Source: Chloroflexota bacterium (GTDB lineage Bacteria > Chloroflexota > Ktedonobacteria > Ktedonobacterales > Ktedonobacteraceae). Taken from it: 18,359 nucleotides of DNA. The position numbers and the translations under genes are program-made. Location: contig VBJK01000079.1 of NCBI GenBank assembly GCA_005879655.1, forward strand, positions 1 through 18,359, written 5' to 3'. Numbering within the stretch: position 1 is the stretch's first letter; every line of letters starts with the position of its first letter. The notes under the pieces are model-generated. The model saw only the letters and a list, made by a program, of their open reading frames with translations. It did no database searches and was not told the DNA's origin. This document shows, one piece after another, positions 1 through 7,080 of this stretch.

Positions 1-47
1 TGTAGATTGGACTTGAGTTTGGCGCTTTCGGGATGTAGGTTTGGCGC
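1..47 (+). repeat. Left terminal inverted repeat with two TnsB-type sites
   Basis: The end starts TGTAGATTGG and carries TTTGGCGC at 18-25 and again at 40-47, a 22-bp period like TnsB binding sites of Tn7 relatives. It matches the reverse complement of 5330-5376 at 44 of 47 positions, and the outermost 25 bases match perfectly. The tnsAB reading frame opens at base 95, so the promoter for the transposition operon must lie within or just inside this end. Binding by the transposase here could therefore also repress its own operon; that is inference. Confidence 0.93.
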
Positions 48-94
48 AAAAAGTACTACTACTCAGGGAAATACTTGGTCTCAGATAAGCACCC

Positions 95-2722
95 ATGTTA
101 CGCTTGAGGAGAACATTCATCATATCATTTGAGGTAGAAGAGACCATGGCAAGACCACTTGATGGTATCGCGCTTTTGGCATATACGCGTCGGCTCAAGC
201 TTCCAAAAGAGACGTATGACCTCTTAACTCATATCCGCTCCTCGCCGCCTACGCGTACTCCAGGAGCGCGTCGAGGCAATATGCCGGTCTGGTATCCCTC
301 CAAAAAGATGCAATGCATCATTAAGGCAGAAAGTACAAAAGTCGAATTTCCTTTTTTGTTGACTGCTGAGCATGATGATGATGTACTGGAGATCTGGGAC
401 CAACCCCCGTCCATTCCACTGGAATATCTCGATAAACGAGGTCATCTTCAGCGGCCAATGCATACCGCAGACTACTTTGTCTTCCGCTATCGTGAATGTG
501 GATGGGTCGAGTGTAAACCGGCGGAAGCCCTGCTCAAGCAGGCGGAGAAGCGTCCCAATCGTTACAGGCTTGATGAACATGGCATTTGGCGATGTCCTCC
601 GGGAGAAGCCTTTGCCGAAAAACTGGGACTGACCTACCAAGTTTGGTCTGATTCGCAAATTAATTGGGCTGTTCAGGATAACTCCTTGTTTCTGGAGGAT
701 TACTACCAGGACTTGGAACGGCTCAACGTCCCAGAACTCACCTTGGAGATCCTCCATCAACAGGTTGCAGACCATCCAGGCATCACGCTTGCGGATCTGC
801 ATGAGGCGTGTCCGAATATTCCTGCTGATCTCATCAACATTGCCATTGCCAAACACACCCTCTACGTCGATTTGAACCGCTATCGGCTCTCGGAGCCATG
901 GCATACGCCGGTATGGCGCACACGATCTCTAGCGCGTGCTTCTACTGGGGTGAGCACTCCAGTCTCTCTCGCAAGCCCGGCTTTGCAGCCTGTATCGGCA
1001 GTTTCTGGCATTACGCCAGAAGGCGTAGCCCTCCTCGAACGCGCCAGTGATGTTGATCTTGCTACTGCACTCTTCCGTAATCGTGTCATTCATCCCGATC
1101 TCTACGACGACAACGAACAAACGCAGACGATGAGCCAACGTGCGGCTGTCCCCACACGAACAAGGCAGCGCTGGCAAAAGCAGTATCGAGATGCCGAAAC
1201 GCAGTACGGAAGTGGCTTTCTCGGCCTCCTTCCTCACTATCACAATTGCGGCGGGAGTCGGAAGATTAGCAGTGAAGTCATCGACCTCATTCACCAAGTG
1301 CTTGAAACGCACTACGATACTGTTACCCGCAAACCCAAACGAGGAGCGTATGGCGAATATCTCAAGTGCTCGGAGGAACAGCACTTGAAAACCGTCGATC
1401 AAAAGACGTTTTACCTTGAAGCACGTCGCCACAAAGCGGTCTATGACCAAACAGTGGAGCGCTGCGGCAAGAGGGCCGCTTACCCTTTCAAGGACTACGT
1501 GCGTGAGCAAGAACAAACGGTCAATCGACATGGGAGTTACGCCTGGGCCATGGCTCATCTTGATCATACGGAATTGAATCTCATGCTTTGTGATTCAAGA
1601 ACTGGCCAACCTTTGGGAAAATGTTGGTTGACCTTACTCATCCTGTCTCACCCTCGACGAATTGCAGCTTACGCGCTCACCTTCGATCCTCCCTCGTACC
1701 GCTCCTGTATGATGGTGCTTCGCCTGTGTGTCCAGCGCTATGGACGGATGCCTTCAGCTATTACCGTCGATGGTGGCCCTGAATTTGCCAGCGTGTACTT
1801 TGAGCAATTGCTGGCCCTCTACCGCGTGCGTAAACATCAGCGCCCTGCTGCTGAACCGCGCTTTGGTGCGCCCCAAGAAAGACTGTTTGGTTCCATGCAA
1901 ACGGAGTTTCTCTATCATCTTCTTGGCAACACTCAGGCCACACAGCAACCGAGACTTCTGACCAAAGCGACTGATCCGCGTCGTCATGCGGTGTGGACAC
2001 TCCCGCGCTTGGCAGAGCGGGTACAACAATGGGCGGACTCAGAGTACGAGACCATTCGGCATCCAGCCCTTGGCATGACTCCGCGTGAAGCCTATGAGCT
2101 CTCGATGAAGCGTGATGGTGAGCGGGTGCATAAGGAAATTTCCTACGATGACACCTTCCTGAAAGCTACCTTCCCCACCACTCGTAAAGGGACGGCAAAG
2201 GTCGAGCCTGGGGTCGGGGTACGCATGAATTACCTGGACTACTGGTGCGAGGCCATGCGTGATTCGACCGTCGAAGGCAAGCAGGTGAAGGTACGGTACA
2301 ATCCGTTCGATGTCAGCGAGGGCTTCGCCTACATTGATGGCCGTTGGCGCAAATGTGATTGTCCTTCCACGGAGTTTGCCGGGTGTTCAGAGCGCGAATT
2401 ACAACTGCTGACTGAAGAACTCCGCAAACGAAACCGGCTCCAGTATGGCAGGGAAAATATTGAAGTCACACAGAAACAATTGGCGACTTTTCGGCGTGAA
2501 AATACGGATGTCGAGAGCATCCTCCGCCAGCAGCGCCATGATCGGGAAACAAAAGCTGCGCTCGTTGTGCTCTCTGGTGGAAAGAAATCCGAATCCGTCA
2601 CCGATCCCTCGCAAGCCCTTGCCGATGTGGAGCAAGGGAAGATGGAACAAGAGGAACCTCACGCGCCGAAAAAGGTTGATCCCTACAAAAATTTGCTGGT
2701 GCTCAAGCGGATCGAGCTATGA
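95..2722 (+). CDS. tnsAB: TnsA-TnsB fusion transposase (TnsAB)
   Basis: This natural fusion joins the TnsA endonuclease, which cuts the non-transferred strand, to the TnsB DDE transposase, which cuts and joins the transferred strand. Residues about 60-205 carry a TnsA-type PD-(D/E)XK core: Glu84 (VEFPFLL), Asp126 (HTADYFVF) and Glu139-x-Lys141 (WVECKP). Residues about 210-275 resemble the winged-helix C-terminal part of TnsA. A linker follows, then TnsB-type HTH regions (about 310-450) and an RNase H-like core with Asp490 (HLDHTE), Asp559 (TVDGGPEF) and Glu595 (APQERLFG), a D,D35E spacing. A Mu-transposase-like C-terminal domain follows, and the tail (about 810-875) would be the TnsC contact by analogy with TnsB. 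ATG at 95 has no clear ribosome site. ATG at 146 (MARPLDG), preceded by GAGG and AGAAGAG, is a credible alternative giving 858 residues. The gene overlaps tnsC by ATGA. Family assignment is firm. Confidence 0.93.
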   Translation: MLRLRRTFIISFEVEETMARPLDGIALLAYTRRLKLPKETYDLLTHIRSSPPTRTPGARRGNMPVWYPSKKMQCIIKAESTKVEFPFLLTAEHDDDVLEIWDQPPSIPLEYLDKRGHLQRPMHTADYFVFRYRECGWVECKPAEALLKQAEKRPNRYRLDEHGIWRCPPGEAFAEKLGLTYQVWSDSQINWAVQDNSLFLEDYYQDLERLNVPELTLEILHQQVADHPGITLADLHEACPNIPADLINIAIAKHTLYVDLNRYRLSEPWHTPVWRTRSLARASTGVSTPVSLASPALQPVSAVSGITPEGVALLERASDVDLATALFRNRVIHPDLYDDNEQTQTMSQRAAVPTRTRQRWQKQYRDAETQYGSGFLGLLPHYHNCGGSRKISSEVIDLIHQVLETHYDTVTRKPKRGAYGEYLKCSEEQHLKTVDQKTFYLEARRHKAVYDQTVERCGKRAAYPFKDYVREQEQTVNRHGSYAWAMAHLDHTELNLMLCDSRTGQPLGKCWLTLLILSHPRRIAAYALTFDPPSYRSCMMVLRLCVQRYGRMPSAITVDGGPEFASVYFEQLLALYRVRKHQRPAAEPRFGAPQERLFGSMQTEFLYHLLGNTQATQQPRLLTKATDPRRHAVWTLPRLAERVQQWADSEYETIRHPALGMTPREAYELSMKRDGERVHKEISYDDTFLKATFPTTRKGTAKVEPGVGVRMNYLDYWCEAMRDSTVEGKQVKVRYNPFDVSEGFAYIDGRWRKCDCPSTEFAGCSERELQLLTEELRKRNRLQYGRENIEVTQKQLATFRRENTDVESILRQQRHDRETKAALVVLSGGKKSESVTDPSQALADVEQGKMEQEEPHAPKKVDPYKNLLVLKRIEL

Positions 2723-3927
2723 GCGACGAAACGAACCGGACACTCGGCCAGACGCTGATACCAGAGTCGTTTCCACCTGAGTTGCTTGTGCAACCTGTGG
2801 GAGCGCGTCTGGAATATTTTGAGCAGCGTTGTCTCATCTCACACCCTCGTTTGCAAGAAGCCTTAGAAACTATCATCCAGGCAGTCACGCCACCAGGTGA
2901 AGGGGCAAGCACGAGACGGCCAGGAACCATGGTGCTCGTCATCGGCCCAAGCCGGGTCGGAAAGACCACGCTCATTCGTTTGCTTGAAGAACAACTGCTG
3001 GCCAGAACCAAAGCATTGATGGTACCCGATCCTAGCTTCATCCCATTTGCCAGTATCACGGCCTCTGGGTCAGATAGCAGCCGTTTTGAGTGGTCAGAGT
3101 ATTACCGGGCGGTCTTGCGTGCTCTTGATGATCCGTTTGTAGATGGCAAAATCGCTCGGATACGCACCAAAGAACTGCGCGAAGCTATGGAAACGGCACT
3201 GCTTGAGCGTAAGCCCCTCGCCATCATCGTCGATGAAGCTCATCACCTAGCGGAAGCTGCCAGTGGCAGTCGTCTGGTGAGTCAACTCAATAACCTCAAA
3301 CATTTTGAGAATGCCACCGGGGTAAGCCACATTCTGGTGGGTACCTATGAAATGCGCCCCTTTCGCAAAGTCAATGCCCAACTGGCCTGCCGCAGTATCG
3401 ATGTTCATTTTCCCCGCTATGATGCGACCATTGAGCAGGATGCTCAGGTGTTTCAAAGTGTGGTGTGGGCGTTACAGCGACAACTTCCAGTCGAGAAAGA
3501 ACCGCCGCTACTCAATCACTGGGAGTTTTTGTATGCGCGAAGTATTGGCTGTATCGGCTTGTTGAAAATGCATCTCAACCGAGCGCTCAACCTAGCCCTG
3601 ACAGAAAAAGCGAAAACCATCACCTTGGCCCACTTGCGCAAAACCGCTCTATCGGAAGCACAAGTAGAACTAGCTTTACGCAATGCGTTGGAAAGTGAGG
3701 CAGAGTTGGCGGAGTCCGAGGGGGCAGACGAGCGACTACTGACCCTGTTGGGACTGCGAGGTGGGCGGGAGTTGCAATCTCCTAAAACACAGGAAGAAGA
3801 ACAAGGATCAAAACCCAAGAGGCAGGGGAGACGTGGAACACGCGCACCCAATCGTGATAGCATTGAATCAAAGCCTGATGAGGCTTCATCAATCCCTCTC
3901 ATCAACGAAGAGCAGGCCGCAGGATGA
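2719..3927 (+). CDS. tnsC: TnsC-like AAA+ ATPase, transposition regulator
   Basis: TnsC/TniB-type ATPases link the target selector to the transposase and give target immunity. This 402-residue protein has a Walker A motif GPSRVGKT at 76-83, a Walker B motif AIIVDEAHH at about 168-176 and a sensor-like HILVGTYEM at about 204-212. An arginine-rich helix follows, fitting oligomerisation on DNA. The last 60 residues are charged and low in complexity, with a basic patch (KPKRQGRRGTR) that may contact DNA or TniQ. It is longer than the roughly 280-residue TnsC of type V-K systems and shorter than the 555-residue Tn7 protein. Its start ATG overlaps the tnsAB stop (ATGA) and its stop overlaps the tniQ start, so the three genes are probably translated as one coupled operon. 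Confidence 0.92.
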   Translation: MSDETNRTLGQTLIPESFPPELLVQPVGARLEYFEQRCLISHPRLQEALETIIQAVTPPGEGASTRRPGTMVLVIGPSRVGKTTLIRLLEEQLLARTKALMVPDPSFIPFASITASGSDSSRFEWSEYYRAVLRALDDPFVDGKIARIRTKELREAMETALLERKPLAIIVDEAHHLAEAASGSRLVSQLNNLKHFENATGVSHILVGTYEMRPFRKVNAQLACRSIDVHFPRYDATIEQDAQVFQSVVWALQRQLPVEKEPPLLNHWEFLYARSIGCIGLLKMHLNRALNLALTEKAKTITLAHLRKTALSEAQVELALRNALESEAELAESEGADERLLTLLGLRGGRELQSPKTQEEEQGSKPKRQGRRGTRAPNRDSIESKPDEASSIPLINEEQAAG

Positions 3928-5318
3928 GCATGACTGAGAATCCCGCTGTGAAAGTTCTGATGACACGTCAAGTAGCAGGAGAAAGGCTCAAAGACAACGA
4001 TGTTCCTTTGCGCAGTAAGCTCTATGGGCTTGTTCCATGTGGGTTGGGGACAGTATGGCAAGAGAGCTTGACCAGCTATCTCAACCGTCTCGCAGGACTG
4101 CATCATGTTTCTCCTCTCCATCTCGCTGCGCAGGAGATTGTCCCTCACCTGACTCAAGGCTATTCACGACAACAGCTCTCTGTTTTTAGTTGGTCAACTT
4201 CGATGAGTGTCAACGGAAATGGGCCTCTTGCGCGAGAATGGGCCAGCATCCTTGAGGGACTCACCAAACGCTCTGATCTTCACTTTCTCACTCTGCAATG
4301 GTGGGTAAGCGATCTTCCATCTCACAAACTGCTCCGCGAAAAGCCTGCTTGGTGCCCCATGTGTTATGCAGAATGGAAAGATCAGAAAACGCCTATCTAT
4401 GAGCCGCTGCTCTGGATATTCCCAACAGTGACAATGTGCATGAAACACCTCTGTAAGTTAGAGGAGTATTGCCCTAGCTGTGGGAAGCGACAATCCTTTA
4501 TCAGATTTCAAACAGCTCTAGATCAGTGCGTTCGCTGTCATACTTGGTTAGGATCATGTGCTCCTGCGCTTTTGCCTGCGCATTCAGAAGCTCTTGAGTG
4601 GCAGAGATGGGTCATACATGCCTTAGAGGAATTGCGTTCCGTCATGGTTTCTTCTGCCCTTCCGCCCTGGGAGCAGTTTTTCATGAATCTGAGTAGGAGT
4701 TGTGAAGGCCGGGGCGAACAATCACGATTGGCAGGACTGGTCGGTGTGGCACGGGGGCAACTCGCCACTTGGTTACGCCGATCCCACACGCCAACGTTGC
4801 AAAGCATCCTTGAGTTTTGTTACGTTTGCAATGTGACGCCACTGCAGATACTGACAGGCAATCTCACTGTGCTCAAACAGGTCATTGCCGAAGGCAAAGC
4901 TTATCGATCTCCTCGTGCTCGGCGTTCGGTGCGCTCAGTAGATCGTGAGCACTGCTTGGAGCGCATACAAGCCATCCTGGATGGGAGAGAAGAACCGCTT
5001 GGATATGTTCAGCTTGCACAGCAGTTGGGATACGGGGGCAACATCCTCCTCTATCACTTCCCGCAAGAATGTGCCAAGCTCTCACAACAAATTAAGGAAT
5101 ATCGACGGCAACGGAAAGAGCAGCGGTTAGCACAAGTTCAGGAAGAAGTGCGGCAAGCCATGTTGTCGCTCCACGCACAAGGGATCTATCCTTCACAAAA
5201 CAAGGTCGCTGATCTGCTCTCAGACCCAAATTTACTGTTCCAGCCAGAAGCCAAAGCAACCTGGCGCACGTTCTGTCAAGAACTTGGTTGGGATCACAGG
5301 CGCATTCCTCCTTTATGA
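3924..5318 (+). CDS. tniQ: TniQ/TnsD-family target selector
   Basis: TniQ/TnsD proteins choose the insertion site and recruit TnsC. The first 210 residues fit the TniQ domain: an N-terminal segment (YGLVPCGLGTVWQESLTSYL) and two zinc-binding groups, Cys144/Cys147/Cys172/His175 and Cys183/Cys186/Cys202/Cys205. Beyond it, residues about 266-312 look like a Cro/CI-type HTH (LAGLVGVARGQLATWL). Residues about 358-392 carry the LAQQLGY...LLYHFP pattern typical of repeated HTH motifs in TnsD proteins. Residues about 405-456 form another predicted helical DNA-binding segment. At 464 residues it is closer to the sequence-specific TnsD type (about 508 in Tn7) than to the short TniQ that works with Cascade. 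No second selector, TnsE or Cas gene is present, so this protein probably reads a fixed chromosomal site. The target itself is not identifiable here. Confidence 0.9.
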   Translation: MSMTENPAVKVLMTRQVAGERLKDNDVPLRSKLYGLVPCGLGTVWQESLTSYLNRLAGLHHVSPLHLAAQEIVPHLTQGYSRQQLSVFSWSTSMSVNGNGPLAREWASILEGLTKRSDLHFLTLQWWVSDLPSHKLLREKPAWCPMCYAEWKDQKTPIYEPLLWIFPTVTMCMKHLCKLEEYCPSCGKRQSFIRFQTALDQCVRCHTWLGSCAPALLPAHSEALEWQRWVIHALEELRSVMVSSALPPWEQFFMNLSRSCEGRGEQSRLAGLVGVARGQLATWLRRSHTPTLQSILEFCYVCNVTPLQILTGNLTVLKQVIAEGKAYRSPRARRSVRSVDREHCLERIQAILDGREEPLGYVQLAQQLGYGGNILLYHFPQECAKLSQQIKEYRRQRKEQRLAQVQEEVRQAMLSLHAQGIYPSQNKVADLLSDPNLLFQPEAKATWRTFCQELGWDHRRIPPL

Positions 5319-5329
5319 TAGTGCTGGAT

Positions 5330-5376
5330 GCGCCAAACTTACGTCCCGAACGCGCCAAACTCAAGTCCAATCTACA
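5330..5376 (-). repeat. Right terminal inverted repeat with two TnsB-type sites
   Basis: GCGCCAAA occurs at 5330-5337 and 5352-5359, the same 22-bp spacing and relative position as in the left end, and the end closes with CCAATCTACA. Each end has two visible sites, so the element is symmetric. Tn7 itself has asymmetric ends with three and four sites. Confidence 0.93.
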
Positions 5377-5464
5377 CAAGTGTTCGAGGTTCCGTACAAA
5401 AAGTGTGCGAGATTTGGCACAATCTACCACTCATTGGTTATTGACATCAGGGAGACGTAACGCG

Positions 5465-5486
5465 GCAGAAACGGCGCTGTTTCTGC
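5465..5486. terminator. Hairpin downstream of the transposon right end
   Basis: GCAGAAAC at 5465-5472 pairs perfectly with GTTTCTGC at 5479-5486 around a 6-base loop. No T tract follows on either strand, so termination is uncertain. It lies between the right end of the transposon and the 3' end of the minus-strand HTH gene. Nothing else is recognisable in 5377-5518, including no tRNA. Confidence 0.45.
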
Positions 5487-5518
5487 GGTACTAGAGCTAT
5501 CATTTCCTACTCAGCGTA

Positions 5519-5929
5519 TTAGTTTACGGGGTACAAGTGTCCTGTTGGCTTGCAGAGATGTCGAGGGTGAGCGTATTCGATAGAGAGATCATCGATCGTG
5601 AACTGAGTGCCAGCATAGGCATTTAGCGCTACTATCATCTGCTCAATTTCCGTCGTAAACCACTGGTTCCGCGTGACAAAAACAAGGACGGCTGACTCAC
5701 CCAGGCCTGATTGCATTGCAATGTATTGTGGGGTGAGATCATACTCTGCAAGCAGTTGGGCGAATGTTGGTTTGGCAGGGATTGGCTGTAGCCCACTCTC
5801 TGATGACGTAAGCAATGCACCTGACAACAAAGGTTGCAATATCGACAGATATATTTCCTGCAAACTTCCCCCAAAAAGAAGATGCCCACCGTTTTGTTTA
5901 ATACAACCTTCCCACTTGCTATAGCGCAA
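5519..5929 (-). CDS. XRE-like helix-turn-helix protein, possibly a remnant
   Basis: The frame encodes up to 136 residues. The segment about 55-115 (TFAQLLAEYDLTPQYIAMQSGL through the end of the IDDL motif) has the layout of a Cro/CI-type HTH domain: LLAEYDLT, a recognition-helix region, then ALNAYAGTQFTIDDL. The N-terminal 50 residues are not recognisable. The first in-frame start is TTG at 5929, which lies inside a perfect inverted repeat (5912-5933) and lacks a good ribosome site. A later TTG may be the real start, or the 5' end may have been lost. The gene converges on the transposon, whose right end is 143 bp beyond its stop codon. Its function is probably transcriptional regulation, with moderate confidence that the gene is real. 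Confidence 0.5.
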   Translation of the reverse strand: MRYSKWEGCIKQNGGHLLFGGSLQEIYLSILQPLLSGALLTSSESGLQPIPAKPTFAQLLAEYDLTPQYIAMQSGLGESAVLVFVTRNQWFTTEIEQMIVALNAYAGTQFTIDDLSIEYAHPRHLCKPTGHLYPVN

Positions 5930-5933
5930 GTGG
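5912..5933. repeat. Perfect 8-bp inverted repeat at the start of the HTH frame
   Basis: CCACTTGC (5912-5919) and GCAAGTGG (5926-5933) are separated by six bases. The repeat covers the most upstream start codon of the minus-strand HTH frame. This could be an operator for the HTH protein itself, or a small hairpin between divergent genes; the sequence alone does not decide. Confidence 0.5.
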
Positions 5934-5976
5934 TAAAAGTTTATTTTTCATACACAAGGAGCAATGTTGAACAATT

Positions 5977-6342
5977 GTGACACTCAAGAAAATTTTGCTT
6001 GAAGGAGAGAGCGAAGAAAGGGCATCCTTATTCTGGTCGGCTGATCCGGCGGAGTGGTCGCCAATAGCGTCTCCATCTACGAACTTGGCTCATGCCATAC
6101 CCTTGACCGCCGATGACTATTTGCGACAGCACGCATCTCGTACTGCTTTGCCAACCGGTCTCAAAGAAACGAGTGGCGCACAGCATATGCAGATGATTAC
6201 GATGGCGAAAGCTAAAAGGACAGCCCAAGAAACGACGACAGGCAATTGGTTGCAGCGCTGGCTACCAGCGATCATCGTCGTTCTGCTCTTAGTCGGTTTA
6301 CTCGGTGCTCTGCTTTCATCCTTCTTATTTCCCGCTGGCTAA
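5977..6342 (+). CDS. Small protein with one C-terminal membrane helix
   Basis: I do not recognise this 121-residue protein. Residues 1-88 are hydrophilic and without a signal peptide. Residues about 91-119 (WLPAIIVVLLLVGLLGALLSSF) form a single strongly hydrophobic helix almost at the C-terminus, as in tail-anchored or small bitopic membrane proteins. GTG at 5977 is the first possible start after an in-frame stop at 5968. It sits 15 bases from AAGGAG (5956-5961), which is rather far. That ribosome site is better placed for ATG at 5964, which opens only a 12-codon frame in another phase. Either translation starts at a non-standard distance or the 5' end has changed. A 13-bp hairpin lies 24 bp after the stop. 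Confidence 0.45.
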   Translation: MTLKKILLEGESEERASLFWSADPAEWSPIASPSTNLAHAIPLTADDYLRQHASRTALPTGLKETSGAQHMQMITMAKAKRTAQETTTGNWLQRWLPAIIVVLLLVGLLGALLSSFLFPAG

Positions 6343-6365
6343 AGCCCCTGAGCAAAGAACATGAA

Positions 6366-6404
6366 CAAGCGATCAGAAAGACAAAAAGCCCTTCTGATCG
6401 CTTG
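6366..6404. terminator. 13-bp perfect hairpin between convergent genes
   Basis: CAAGCGATCAGAA (6366-6378) pairs perfectly with TTCTGATCGCTTG (6392-6404) around a 13-base loop. It lies between the stop of the plus-strand membrane protein gene (6342) and the stop of the minus-strand gene (6467). This is where a shared terminator is expected, but no long T tract follows. Confidence 0.6.
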
Positions 6405-6466
6405 CTTATCTGTAGCGGTTACACAAGCTAAATTCCCTCTCATATGGTAGAGAGTGGAAGAACCGA

Positions 6467-6856
6467 CTAGGAGATTGCTAACCGCGAATAATAACTATGA
6501 GAGACCAACATCAAAAGCGTCTGGAAAAAAGCAGGGTCACGCATCTCTAGATGTTTGAGAAGCGCCTTCTGTTTCTCCAGAGGAGCTTTACAAAAGTTGC
6601 CACCAGCGAAAGTGGTGAGGTCACGCAAGACAGTGCGTAACCGCTGTAGATGTAACATCGGCGTTCTGCTATTCGCTGCATGCGGCAAGAGATGAAATAG
6701 AAACTCGTCGATGAGTTGCAGGCTTGACGGAGGAGGAAAATCTTCGTCTGCTGGTATCAGCAGATCGATGATTGTATTCAATTGACAACGTTCGTCGCCA
6801 CTAAGGTCAACAGTACGTCTGGACGGTATCAGTACATCATGAAATATATCACGCAT
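6467..6856 (-). CDS. Gluconate 2-dehydrogenase subunit 3-like protein, orphan
   Basis: The 129-residue protein resembles the gluconate 2-dehydrogenase subunit 3 family (small subunit partner of GMC oxidoreductases). The pattern includes LNTIIDLLIPADEDFPPPSSL (about 26-46), an internal LRTVLRDLTTFAGGNFCKAPLEKQKALLKHLE stretch (about 73-104) and the terminal FFQTLLMLVSHSYYS. In most genomes this subunit is next to a large FAD-binding GMC-type dehydrogenase and often carries a Tat signal. Here there is no partner gene in view and no signal peptide, so it is an orphan and may have another role. The start ATG at 6856 is preceded by GAGGAA with 8-base spacing. It is transcribed toward the 13-bp hairpin at 6366-6404. 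Similarity is judged by eye and is moderate. Confidence 0.6.
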   Translation of the reverse strand: MRDIFHDVLIPSRRTVDLSGDERCQLNTIIDLLIPADEDFPPPSSLQLIDEFLFHLLPHAANSRTPMLHLQRLRTVLRDLTTFAGGNFCKAPLEKQKALLKHLEMRDPAFFQTLLMLVSHSYYSRLAIS

Positions 6857-6974
6857 GGGAAGAGTTCCTCTTAGAATTGTTAATGACCATTTCCACCGCC
6901 TTTAATGTTATCATATAATTTGGTCATAATTCAACCCAAAACAGGTGGTTTTTTCCAATATATGATAAGGGCTA

Positions 6975-7011
6975 TGCTTAACCACATCCTGATATCGGAT
7001 GAGATTAAGCA
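6975..7011. terminator. Two-tiered hairpin downstream of purU
   Basis: TGCTTAA (6975-6981) pairs with TTAAGCA (7005-7011), and inside it CATCC (6985-6989) pairs with GGATG (6997-7001), separated by symmetric 3-base internal loops. It lies 70 bases beyond the purU stop codon on the minus strand, but no T run follows in that direction. It may be a terminator that does not depend on a U tract or a structured 3' end. The rest of 6857-7080 shows no gene. Confidence 0.4.
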
Positions 7012-7080
7012 CAGGATTCAAGGACGATACTAGATGAGTCTATTTGTTTCATGGTAATAGATGGAAAGCGCATCTTCCGG

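Larger units (their letters stand above)
1..5376 (+). mobile_element. Minimal Tn7-like transposon (TnsAB fusion, TnsC, TniQ), complete
   Basis: The segment is bounded by TGT...ACA ends. The outer 47 bases at 1-47 and 5330-5376 are inverted repeats of each other with 3 mismatches. Inside are only three genes in one direction: tnsA-tnsB fusion, tnsC and tniQ/tnsD, with ATGA overlaps at both junctions. The tniQ stop codon lies 12 bases from the inner repeat of the right end, so there is no room for cargo. Known Tn7-like elements make 5-bp target duplications. The right flank begins CAAGT (5377-5381), but the left flank is outside the window, so the duplication cannot be checked. The window begins on the first base of the element, which fits either trimming or an assembly break at a multicopy element. 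The gene set and ends make the Tn7-like assignment secure; its activity is inferred from intact genes and ends. Confidence 0.93.

Noticed and set aside
224..904. Long minus-strand open frame (226 residues) opposite tnsAB
   Set aside because: The plus strand here encodes the recognisable TnsA nuclease domain, and the antisense translation has no protein-like motif or ribosome site.
929..1567. Long minus-strand open frame (212 residues) opposite tnsAB
   Set aside because: It is a shadow of the linker and TnsB HTH region with no recognisable domain.
3516..4157. Minus-strand open frame of 213 residues spanning tnsC and tniQ
   Set aside because: It lies opposite two well-supported coupled genes and shows no family resemblance.
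1..5376. CRISPR-associated transposon (guide-RNA targeting)
   Set aside because: No cas gene, no repeat-spacer array and no spare repeat are visible within the element or its right flank, and tniQ is of the long, self-targeting type.
5377..5400. tRNA-like T-arm (GTTCGAGGTTC) beside the right end as an attachment site
   Set aside because: The rest of a cloverleaf, including the acceptor and anticodon stems, cannot be found in either orientation.
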